Source of the DNA: Rhodobiaceae bacterium
GTDB lineage: Bacteria > Pseudomonadota > Alphaproteobacteria > Micropepsales > Micropepsaceae
DNA: 11,513 nucleotides
Reading direction: 5' to 3'
Assembly (NCBI GenBank): GCA_009885515.1
Contig: VFKO01000381.1
Coordinates: forward strand, 1-11,513
Shown in pieces: positions 5,182-11,513 of this stretch. The notes under the pieces were generated by a model. The model saw only the letters and a program-made list of their open reading frames with translations, made no database searches and was not told the DNA's origin. The stretch's first letter is position 1, and each line of letters opens with the position of its first letter. Made by a program: the position numbers and the translations under genes.

Positions 5182-6503
5182 TGGCTGTTGGTATTGGCAG
5201 GGCAAGGGGACGGAGCACACAGCGGCCGTTCAAGGGCGGTGTAATTGGGGCACTGGATGTCGGATCGACGAAAGTGGCCTGTCTGATTGTCAAGCCCGTG
5301 GTGCCGCGCCAAGGTGGAGCGCCGCTGCTGAAAGTTCTGGGTGCCGGTCAACAGGCCAGCACCGGGGTGCGGGCGGGCGCCGTCGTCGATATCAACGCCG
5401 CCGAAGACTCGATCCGCGCTGCGGTCGAGCAGGCCGAGCAGATGGCCGGGGTCACGCTTAAAGAAGCAATCGTAGGCATTTCCTGCGGCCAACCACAAAG
5501 CCGGACGATCAATGTCGAGGTCTCGATTGCCGGTCATGAAGTTGGTGAAGAGGATTTGCGCCGGGCATACGCGACGGGGCGGGCACAAATTCCTTCGAAC
5601 GGGCGCGAGGTTATTCACTGCACGCCGGGCAGCTATTCCATCGACGGCAGCCGGGGGATTCGCAATCCGCTGGGCATGATTGGCGAGACGCTGGGCGTGA
5701 GCATGAACGTGGTCACGGCCGGGTCCGGCCCCATTCGCAATCTTGAGGTTTGCATTGGACGCTGCCACCTTGGCATCGCGGGCATGGCAGCTTCGGCCTA
5801 TGCATCCGGGCTTGCGACGTTGGTTGCCGATGAAATCGATCTGGGTGCGACCGTGGTGGACATGGGAGGCGGCACGACGTCGATCTCAGTATTCTTCGAC
5901 GGACACCTTGTATTTTCTGATGTTTTGCCCGTCGGGGGCAATCACGTGACGAGCGACATTGCTCGCGGATTGTCGACCTCGCTGGTGCAGGCGGAGCGTC
6001 TGAAGACATTGTTTGGCAGTGCTTTGTCGGGTCCCAATGACGGTCGCGACATGATCGCAGTGCAGCAATTGGGCGAAGATGAGGGTGACGGCGACGCGCA
6101 GGTTCCACGCTCGGTTTTGACGGGAATCATTCAGCCGCGCATTGAAGAAACTTTCGAAATTGTCCGCGACCGGCTTGCTGAGTTTGGCTTGTCATCGATT
6201 TCTGCACGCCGCGTCGTGCTCACCGGGGGCGCCAGTCAGCTCAACGGGGCGCGGGAAATCGCGTCGCGCGTGTTGTCAAAGCAGGTCAGGATCGGACGGC
6301 CTGTGCGTCTGTCGGGGCTAGTGGATGTTGCGGGCGGTGCACAATTTGCAGCGTGTGCCGGACTTGCGTCCTGGGCGGCACATCGTCCGAACGAAGTACA
6401 AAATTTTCAAGAGGACGCAGACTTTCCACAACTGGCGTATGCTAGTGCTTCTGCTTCGCAAGGGTTCGCCGGAATAAAGCGCTGGTTCAAAGAGAATTTT
6501 TAA
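5181..6503 (+). CDS. ftsA: Cell division protein FtsA
   Basis: FtsA is the actin-like ATPase that anchors FtsZ filaments to the cytoplasmic membrane and recruits later divisome proteins. The 440-residue product shows the actin-fold phosphate-1 motif GALDVGSTKVACLIV (23-37), the SHS2-type 1C domain region after it (about residue 100 onward), the phosphate-2 motif VVDMGGGTTSISVF and the adenosine motif VVLTGGASQLNG near residue 350. The C-terminus, GIKRWFKENF, is the amphipathic membrane-targeting helix, so the protein is complete. The ATG at 5181 uses the last base of the ftsQ stop, with a GGTAGGG purine-rich site just before it. FtsZ, encoded next, ends with the peptide that FtsA binds. Confidence 0.97.
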   Translation: MAVGIGRARGRSTQRPFKGGVIGALDVGSTKVACLIVKPVVPRQGGAPLLKVLGAGQQASTGVRAGAVVDINAAEDSIRAAVEQAEQMAGVTLKEAIVGISCGQPQSRTINVEVSIAGHEVGEEDLRRAYATGRAQIPSNGREVIHCTPGSYSIDGSRGIRNPLGMIGETLGVSMNVVTAGSGPIRNLEVCIGRCHLGIAGMAASAYASGLATLVADEIDLGATVVDMGGGTTSISVFFDGHLVFSDVLPVGGNHVTSDIARGLSTSLVQAERLKTLFGSALSGPNDGRDMIAVQQLGEDEGDGDAQVPRSVLTGIIQPRIEETFEIVRDRLAEFGLSSISARRVVLTGGASQLNGAREIASRVLSKQVRIGRPVRLSGLVDVAGGAQFAACAGLASWAAHRPNEVQNFQEDADFPQLAYASASASQGFAGIKRWFKENF

Positions 6504-6535
6504 CTGTTTGCGGCGCAAGACTAGACAAGAAAATA

Positions 6536-6550
6536 GCGCGGAAAACGCGC
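6536..6550 (+). other. Small GC hairpin in the ftsA-ftsZ gap
   Basis: GCGCG (6536-6540) and CGCGC (6546-6550) enclose GAAAA in the 111-base gap between ftsA and ftsZ. There is no T-run directly after it, so it is unlikely to be a terminator. It could shape the ftsZ leader or be chance. I found no full CtrA box (TTAA-N7-TTAA) and no convincing sigma-70 promoter in this gap. Confidence 0.3.
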
Positions 6551-6614
6551 GGTACTTTGGGAACTGGTGTGTTGTTTTTAGTTTGGTGAAGGTGGCACGC
6601 ATGGAGAATAAGCA

Positions 6615-8279
6615 ATGGCCATCAACGTTTCGGCAGCAGACTTCACTGAACTGAAGCCGAGGATACTTGTGTTTGGAGTCGGCGGAGCCGGCGGCAATGC
6701 CGTCAATAATATGGTGTTGTCGAAGCTTGAAGGCGTCGAGTTTTTGGTTGCGAATACGGACTCGCAAGCGCTGGTTCATTCCAAAGCGCATCATCGTCTG
6801 CAGATAGGCACTCTGTTGACGCAAGGCCTTGGTGCAGGCTCGCGTCCCGATATCGGGCAGGGCGCGGCTGAAGAAAGTTCAGAAGAAATCAAACGCATTC
6901 TTCAAGCCAGCCACATGGTGTTCATCACGGCGGGCATGGGTGGTGGCACGGGTACGGGGGCTGCGCCGGTTATCGCCAAACTGGCGCGCGAACTTGGTAT
7001 TCTGACCGTCGGTGTCGTGACGAAACCCTTTGCCTTTGAAGGGCAACGGCGCATGCGCACCGCCGACGAGGGGATCGAGCGGCTCAAGGAATTTGTCGAT
7101 ACACTGATCGTTATTCCAAATCAAAACCTGTTCCGCATTGCCAACGAAAAGACCACGTTTGCCAAGGCGTTCGAGATGGCCGACGAAGTGCTCTATGCTG
7201 GCGTGCGTGGGGTTACCGATCTGATGGTGATGCCGGGCCTGATCAATCTTGACTTTGCCGATGTTCGAACCGTCATGAGTGAGATGGGCACGGCCATGAT
7301 GGGTATGGGTGAGGCCGAAGGCGAGCGCCGCGCCGTTGAAGCGGCGGAAGCTGCGATTTCCAACCCCTTGCTTGACGTGTCGTCGATGAAAGGCGCGCGC
7401 GGGGTTCTGATCAATATCACCGGTGGGATGGATCTGACGCTTTATGAAGTTGACGAAGCGGCGAACAAGATACGGGCCGAAGTCGATCCGGAAGCGAACA
7501 TAATTGTGGGCTCGACTTTCGATGAACGTCTGAATGGGCGTATGCGGGTATCAGTTGTAGCAACGGGCATTTCAGCAGAAATGCGGATGCAGAATCTGCC
7601 GGCAAAAGTGACGGCGGCCGTCGATTCGCTACGTCGTGCCGGCGCTCAAGCCATGCCAAAAGCTGATAGTGTCCGTTCGTCTTCGATGCCAACCTTTGCC
7701 CAACCCATCGTGGCCGATTCAACAAATCTGACGTCCAGCGCGGGTGCGTCGTCCGTGCCAGCGTCATCACATCCCGTTCATTCCATGCAAAGTGAAATTG
7801 TACGTGCGGGGTTGGCGGGCGGCGCAGATCTTTCAACTCAGGAGCACACGGTTTGTGCGTCGTCGCAACTGGGTTACGGCGGAGTGGAAAGTCACGTCTT
7901 TGATCCCGCGATGATCGAATCCGTGGGTGCGGCGCTGCGTGGTGGGCAGTTCTCAGAAGTTGCGTCGCAGCGTTCGCAGAGACCGCCTCTGCCAACCCAG
8001 TTTCAGCAGGAAGCGAAGAAATCGGGAGGTTTCAGCGTTTTTGGCATTAGCATCGGTGGAACGTCGAGTGCGAAGCGCAATCCAATTTCAAAGCCGGGGC
8101 TTTCGACACCGAGCGGAATGCGCCTTGCTCCGCAAGGATATGAGACTGAGTCGTCACGCTCATTCCCCGTGGCCAGTAAGAGTTCGAACCTGGGCCAAGA
8201 CAAATCGAATGAGTCGTTTAATGCTGTTTCTGACGACCAGCTTGAAATACCGGCGTTTTTGCGCCGCCAGGTCAATTAA
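6615..8279 (+). CDS. ftsZ: Cell division protein FtsZ
   Basis: FtsZ is the tubulin-like GTPase that polymerises at midcell and organises septal wall synthesis. The 554-residue product, long compared with about 380 in E. coli but normal for Alphaproteobacteria, contains GVGGAGGNAVNNM (21-33), NTDS (47-50), GLGAGSRPDIGQ (71-82) and the tubulin signature GGGTGTG (109-115). It also has the T7 loop NLDFADV (211-217), with the GTP-hydrolysing aspartates 213 and 216. After about residue 320 comes a long Ser/Gln-rich disordered linker, ending in the conserved FtsA-binding peptide LEIPAFLRRQVN (543-554). The start is set by GGAG (6603-6606), 8 bases upstream. An out-of-frame ATG at 6601 opens only 17 codons and is ignored. 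Confidence 0.98.
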   Translation: MAINVSAADFTELKPRILVFGVGGAGGNAVNNMVLSKLEGVEFLVANTDSQALVHSKAHHRLQIGTLLTQGLGAGSRPDIGQGAAEESSEEIKRILQASHMVFITAGMGGGTGTGAAPVIAKLARELGILTVGVVTKPFAFEGQRRMRTADEGIERLKEFVDTLIVIPNQNLFRIANEKTTFAKAFEMADEVLYAGVRGVTDLMVMPGLINLDFADVRTVMSEMGTAMMGMGEAEGERRAVEAAEAAISNPLLDVSSMKGARGVLINITGGMDLTLYEVDEAANKIRAEVDPEANIIVGSTFDERLNGRMRVSVVATGISAEMRMQNLPAKVTAAVDSLRRAGAQAMPKADSVRSSSMPTFAQPIVADSTNLTSSAGASSVPASSHPVHSMQSEIVRAGLAGGADLSTQEHTVCASSQLGYGGVESHVFDPAMIESVGAALRGGQFSEVASQRSQRPPLPTQFQQEAKKSGGFSVFGISIGGTSSAKRNPISKPGLSTPSGMRLAPQGYETESSRSFPVASKSSNLGQDKSNESFNAVSDDQLEIPAFLRRQVN

Positions 8280-8686
8280 CGGTCGTTCGGTTGAATTTTA
8301 CCTAAAGTTCAACTGACAGGTGCGGCTTCGGTATTGATCGAGGCTGATTTGTTTTGGATTCCGATTCTGCTTCAGCCTGCAAAACACGGCCGCGGCGCCA
8401 GCGGTTTGAGTTACGGCACGCTCATTTTTCGGCTGATTTGAGCGGTAATAATCGGAAATAAGAAGTTATTTCGAGCGATTCGGACACACTGTTAGAGTTT
8501 TCTTCAGCGATGAAACCATGCGTGCAGGTACTGGGTTGCGTAAGCAACACTCGCACAAGTGGATGAGGGGGTAGCTCCTTTTTTTGGAGCAGTTCAGTCT
8601 TGAAGGCCGTGGGGACGGCTGGAAATTCAGGGCGCGCCTCGTCGCACGAGTTGGACTGGCAGTTTAGAGTTTAGTTGTGAGGGGCA
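8280..8686. other. 407-base hairpin-rich gap between ftsZ and lpxC
   Basis: No credible gene is seen; the longest reading frames are short and lack ribosome-binding sites. The gap contains one long hairpin next to ftsZ (8290-8313). A series of small stems precedes lpxC: GTTGC-GTAA-GCAAC (8535-8548, a GNRA-type loop), GCTCC-T7-GGAGC (8574-8590), GCCGT-GGGG-ACGGC (8606-8619) and CTCGT-CGC-ACGAG (8638-8650). TAATAAT at 8446-8452 could be a -10 but has no good -35. The lpxC promoter and a structured leader probably lie here, by inference. Confidence 0.5.
8290..8313 (+). other. Palindromic stem-loop directly after ftsZ
   Basis: GTTGAATTTT (8290-8299) pairs with AAAGTTCAAC (8304-8313) around ACCT, giving ten pairs including one G-U. 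It starts 11 bases after the ftsZ stop. The stem is AT-rich and lacks a following T-run, so terminator strength should be low. It may instead be a 3'-end processing element or a dyad operator. Confidence 0.45.
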
Positions 8687-9616
8687 ATGTCACTTCAGAA
8701 GACGATCAAGAACCGGATGGTTTGCCAGGGTGTTGGGGTGCACTCTGGAATTCTCTCCAAAGTCACACTGCTTCCCGCTCCTGAAGGAACTGGAATTGTA
8801 TTCCGCCGAACCGATCATCCGGGCGTAGCAGGTGTGATTCCAGCGCGCTTTGATAAGGTGACAGATACCAAGCTCGGAACGACGATTGGTAATGTGTACG
8901 GCGTGAAGGTGCATACAATTGAGCACTTGATGGCGGCGGTTTCAGCGTGCGGTGTTTCGAATCTCTTTATCGAAATCGACGGCGCGGAAGTTCCCATCAT
9001 GGATGGAAGCGCTGCACCGTTTGTGTTTTTGCTAGAGTGTGCTGGCATGGTCGTACAGAGCGCGCCTCAACACGTCATCCGCGTGCGTGAAACCGTGCGC
9101 GTTGACGATGGCGACAAGTACGCTGAATTGCGCCCCGGTGTAGGGTTCTCGGCAGAACTGGAAATCGCGTTCGAAAATTGCCCTGTTATCGACCGGCAGT
9201 TCTATTCGTTCGATCTTGACGCTCCGTCATTCAAGGCTGAGCTTGCGCGGGCGCGCACCTTCGGGTTCCGCCACGAAGTTGAGTATTTGCAGGCAAATGG
9301 TCATGCGCTTGGTGGTTCGTTGGCGAATTCAATCGTCGTTGACGGAGACCGGATTCTGAACGAAGAAGGATTGAGATACGGCGACGAATTTGTGCGGCAT
9401 AAATTGCTGGATGTCGTTGGCGATATGGCGTTGGCTGGCGCGCCTTTGTTTGCTCAGTTCCGTGGATTTAAAACGGGCCATGCGCTTAACAATCGCCTTC
9501 TGAGAGAGTTGTTCGCGCGCAAGAGCGCTTATGAAGTTGTGACATTGCATGCGCGCCGTGCAGCTCCACTGATCAAACATCCGATTTATGTCGGTGGACT
9601 TGCTGCTGCTGAGTAA
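8687..9616 (+). CDS. lpxC: UDP-3-O-acyl-N-acetylglucosamine deacetylase (LpxC)
   Basis: LpxC is the zinc-dependent cytoplasmic deacetylase that commits UDP-3-O-acyl-GlcNAc to lipid A synthesis. The 309-residue product has the usual length and complete two-domain architecture. The N-terminal domain shows GVGVHSG (15-21) and HTIEHLMAA (76-84), with catalytic Glu79 and zinc ligand His80, then EVPIMDGSAAPFV (101-113). The second domain shows RARTFGF (188-194), FVRHKLLDVVGD (235-246) with zinc ligands His238 and Asp242, and GHALNN (264-269) with the catalytic His265. The start is supported by GAGGGG (8679-8684). Unlike most neighbours it stands alone after a 407-base gap and is followed at once by a terminator, so it may have its own promoter. 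Confidence 0.97.
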   Translation: MSLQKTIKNRMVCQGVGVHSGILSKVTLLPAPEGTGIVFRRTDHPGVAGVIPARFDKVTDTKLGTTIGNVYGVKVHTIEHLMAAVSACGVSNLFIEIDGAEVPIMDGSAAPFVFLLECAGMVVQSAPQHVIRVRETVRVDDGDKYAELRPGVGFSAELEIAFENCPVIDRQFYSFDLDAPSFKAELARARTFGFRHEVEYLQANGHALGGSLANSIVVDGDRILNEEGLRYGDEFVRHKLLDVVGDMALAGAPLFAQFRGFKTGHALNNRLLRELFARKSAYEVVTLHARRAAPLIKHPIYVGGLAAAE

Positions 9617-9632
9617 TGGTTACTAATTACTT

Positions 9633-9674
9633 AATGCGCCGCTTGCGGGGGGATACGCGCGGCGCATTTTTTTT
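9633..9674 (+). terminator. Strong intrinsic terminator after lpxC
   Basis: AATGCGCCGC (9633-9642) and GCGGCGCATT (9659-9668) form a ten-pair GC-rich stem, with a small inner GCG/CGC stem. Eight T residues (9667-9674) follow the stem, the first two shared with the base of its right arm. It begins 16 bases after the lpxC stop and probably ends transcription of the division-lpxC region. Confidence 0.9.
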
Positions 9675-10068
9675 GTGCGAAGCGGAACAGAAGATGGCTG
9701 CCGCAGGGTACGCGAAATCTGGAATGCAACTTCTCCTACGTATTTGTGGAATTTTCGTGGAACTAACCGGCAACCTACAACGGTCGAAGAATTATTTTGG
9801 CATTTGTGAGCCAGAATCTGAGGTGATCTTCAAAAGTTGACCGGTGTAAGTCTGGAAACAAGGCTTGCCGATCACCACGTCGCGGTTGTAGTTGGCAGCC
9901 TCGCTCTGTTTTTCGGCGCGACTGTTCGCTTTCTGACGTTTTGGTCATGAGGTTCGGCTAGCGGCGGCGATCAGCATGCGCTAAAGGATGGCTAAGATTT
10001 CGAACGGTGCCAGGGCAGGGTCTGGCAGTCTGGACGAATGTGTTTCATCTTATGACCGGCTGGTGCTC
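9675..10068. other. 394-base gap between the lpxC terminator and bamD
   Basis: No confident gene is present. GAGGTGATC (9820-9828), an extended match to the 16S anti-Shine-Dalgarno sequence, precedes a 37-codon frame (9837-9950, TTG start) with a hydrophobic core; see findings. TTGACC at 9837-9842 could be a -35 for bamD, but no good -10 is seen 16-18 bases downstream. The bamD promoter should lie in this gap, since a terminator precedes it. Confidence 0.5.
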
Positions 10069-11025
10069 ATGCCTCTTTTTCGATTTTCGCGTACGCTACG
10101 TCTCTCAACGGCACTCGCGTTGGCTTTGCCTCTTGCCGCGTGTGCGGGCGATGACACGGATGTGCCACGTCCGCGAGGGGAAATCCAAGAGGTCCCACCA
10201 GAGCAGCTTTACGCAAATGCTCTCACACAACTTGATAAAGCAAATTGGATCCCTTGTGCGGCAGCGTTCGACGAAGTGGAACGGCAGCACCCCTATTCGA
10301 TTTGGGCGCGGCGGGCGATTTTGATGTCGGCGTTTTGTCACTATCAAGGCAACAAATACAACGAAGCAATTTTGGCTGCGGACCGGTTCATCACTTTACA
10401 CCCGGGTAACAAAGACGCGCCCTATGCGTACTACCTTAAGTCAGTTTCCCTCTATGAGCAGATCGTCGATGTCGGTCGTGACCAACGGCGGACGGAGCAG
10501 GCGATGTCGGCGTTGCGGGAACTCATCAAGCGGTTTCCGCAAACTGACTACGCGCGCGATGCAAGATTGAAACTTGATCTGACGCGGGATCACTTGGCTG
10601 GTAAAGAAATGGCGATTGGCCGCTATTATTTGAAACGTGGCGAGATGGTGGCTGGGATTAGCCGCTTTCGGACGGTGGTGGAAAAATATCAAACCACCAG
10701 CCACGTTCCTGAAGCATTACACCGCTTGGTCGAAGCCTATTTGTCTTTAGGTGTCGTCAAGGAAGCGCAAGCCTCAGCTGCGGTGCTCGGGCATAATTAC
10801 CCTGGCAGCGAATGGTATGAAGACACCTACGCTGTCATGCAGGAATATGGAAGCATCCCTGATGCCGGAAAGCCGGTTGCACAAACCCGGTCGGCTTCGC
10901 CAGTTGCAGCGCCGCAAGAACCGATGCCAGTCATCGCTCCACCGGAAATGGCTTCTGATCCAGGGACTGCGGCTGAGACTGCAGACAAAAAAGACGACGA
11001 AGGTGGTCTCTTCGACTGGTTTTAG
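10069..11025 (+). CDS. bamD: Outer membrane protein assembly factor BamD (lipoprotein)
   Basis: BamD is a periplasm-facing lipoprotein of the BAM complex that works with BamA to fold outer-membrane beta-barrel proteins. From the ATG at 10069 the product is 318 residues with a lipoprotein signal peptide: RFSRTLRLS, a hydrophobic core, then the lipobox LAAC with Cys25 as the lipidated residue. The body contains tetratricopeptide-like repeats, including YANALTQLDKANW, FDEVERQHPYS, YKSV-type helices, LIKRFPQTDYARDA, GRYYLKRG and RFRTVVEKYQTTSHVPEAL, all typical of BamD. A Pro/Ala-rich tail of roughly 70 residues ending FDWF extends beyond the E. coli length. An in-frame ATG at 9988 would place 27 polar residues before the signal peptide and has AAAGG touching the start, so it is not chosen. 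The 10069 start has only a weak GGTG site. Confidence 0.93.
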   Translation: MPLFRFSRTLRLSTALALALPLAACAGDDTDVPRPRGEIQEVPPEQLYANALTQLDKANWIPCAAAFDEVERQHPYSIWARRAILMSAFCHYQGNKYNEAILAADRFITLHPGNKDAPYAYYLKSVSLYEQIVDVGRDQRRTEQAMSALRELIKRFPQTDYARDARLKLDLTRDHLAGKEMAIGRYYLKRGEMVAGISRFRTVVEKYQTTSHVPEALHRLVEAYLSLGVVKEAQASAAVLGHNYPGSEWYEDTYAVMQEYGSIPDAGKPVAQTRSASPVAAPQEPMPVIAPPEMASDPGTAAETADKKDDEGGLFDWF

Positions 11026-11052
11026 TTTTTCCAATACGGCGCCACGCTTCAT

Positions 11053-11513
11053 ATGCTGACATCCCTTTCAATCCGCGACTTTGTGCTGATTGAGCGGTTG
11101 GATTTGGAGTTTGCTCCCGGGTTGTGCGTGCTCACCGGCGAGACCGGTGCAGGCAAGTCCATATTGCTTGATGCGCTGGGTCTGGCAACTGGCGGGCGGG
11201 CAGAGCGTGGTTTTATTCGCGCAGGTTCTTCACAAGCAACAGTCACTGCGGTGTTTGATCCGCCACGAGATCATCCGGTGCGCGCCTTGCTCAGCGGCAA
11301 TGGCTTGGACGGCGACAGCGCGCTGATCTTCCGGCGAACGATTGGAGCGGACGGACGCAGCCGGGCGTTTGTCAATGACCAGCCTGTTTCGATCGGGCTA
11401 ATGCGCGAAGCTGGTGCGATGCTGCTTGAGATTCATGGGCAACACGATGATCGCGGTTTGCTCGATGGTGCGGGTCATCGCAATTTGCTGGACGCTTTTG
11501 GGCGGCTCGGTGA
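11053..11513 (+). CDS. recN: DNA repair protein RecN, N-terminal part (3' end outside the window)
   Basis: RecN is an SMC-like ATPase that acts in double-strand-break repair. The open frame from ATG 11053 runs off the window end with 153 codons. It begins LTSLSIRDFVLIERLDLEF, the typical RecN N-terminus, followed by Walker A GETGAGKS (about residues 29-36) and LLDALGLATGGRA. RAFVNDQPVS appears later, then the Q-loop region LLEIHGQHDDRGLLD (about 127-141). The coiled coil and Walker B parts are missing because of the window edge. The start is 27 bases after bamD, with no clear Shine-Dalgarno sequence, suggesting co-transcription. No LexA box was noticed immediately before it. Confidence 0.95.
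   Translation, partial: MLTSLSIRDFVLIERLDLEFAPGLCVLTGETGAGKSILLDALGLATGGRAERGFIRAGSSQATVTAVFDPPRDHPVRALLSGNGLDGDSALIFRRTIGADGRSRAFVNDQPVSIGLMREAGAMLLEIHGQHDDRGLLDGAGHRNLLDAFGRLG

Noticed and set aside
6504..6614. CtrA-controlled ftsZ promoter
   Set aside because: Only a half-site-like TTAAC is present next to the ftsA stop; no second half at the correct spacing.
9616..9840. 74-codon frame beginning on the last base of the lpxC stop
   Set aside because: It runs straight through the strong intrinsic terminator (9633-9674) and its product has no recognisable character; the TAATG overlap appears accidental.
9988..10068. Upstream bamD start adding 27 residues
   Set aside because: It would bury the lipoprotein signal peptide behind polar residues, and AAAGG abuts the ATG with no spacing.

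Overview
The window is a continuous piece of an alphaproteobacterial division and cell-wall (dcw) cluster, followed by the start of its usual downstream neighbours. Every recognised gene is on the + strand. The order murC (3' end) - murB - [two extra exported-protein genes] - ddl - ftsQ - ftsA - ftsZ - lpxC - bamD - recN (5' end), the long FtsZ linker ending in LEIPAFLRRQVN, and the ftsZ-lpxC-bamD-recN run all point to Alphaproteobacteria. I cannot fix the family or genus from sequence alone.

Region 1 (1-2651): murC and murB are essentially contiguous and make or reduce UDP-MurNAc precursors. After a 98-base gap come two genes not usually found between murB and ddl. One encodes a secreted Ala/Pro-rich protein of unknown function. 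The other, coupled to it by an ATGA overlap, encodes a Tat-type exported DsbA/thioredoxin-fold protein whose active site is CPYT, not CPYC, so it has a single cysteine.

Region 2 (2652-3301): this 650-base gap without a confident gene is the least explained part of the window. It holds a tandem hairpin pair resembling dispersed alphaproteobacterial intergenic repeats, a near-consensus sigma-70 promoter (TTGACT-17-TATATT) overlapped by a near-LexA box, and an AT-rich tract. In that tract several copies of a CTTATAT / TGCA-rich element lie in alternating orientation and could form competing stem-loops ahead of ddl. A possible 34-codon leader ORF ends just before the ddl ribosome-binding site.

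Region 3 (3302-8279): ddl (TTG start), ftsQ and ftsA overlap end to end (13 and 1 bases), and ftsZ follows after 111 bases. They supply D-Ala-D-Ala, the divisome POTRA protein, the actin-like membrane tether and the tubulin-like ring.

Region 4 (8280-9674): a 407-base hairpin-rich gap leads to lpxC, the committed step of lipid A synthesis. A strong intrinsic terminator follows directly.

Region 5 (9675-11513): a 394-base gap with one possible tiny membrane-protein ORF, then bamD (outer-membrane assembly lipoprotein) and the first 153 codons of recN (DNA repair). The core genes look ordinary. The unusual material is the murB-ddl insertion, its repeat-rich 3' flank, and the structured gaps around lpxC.
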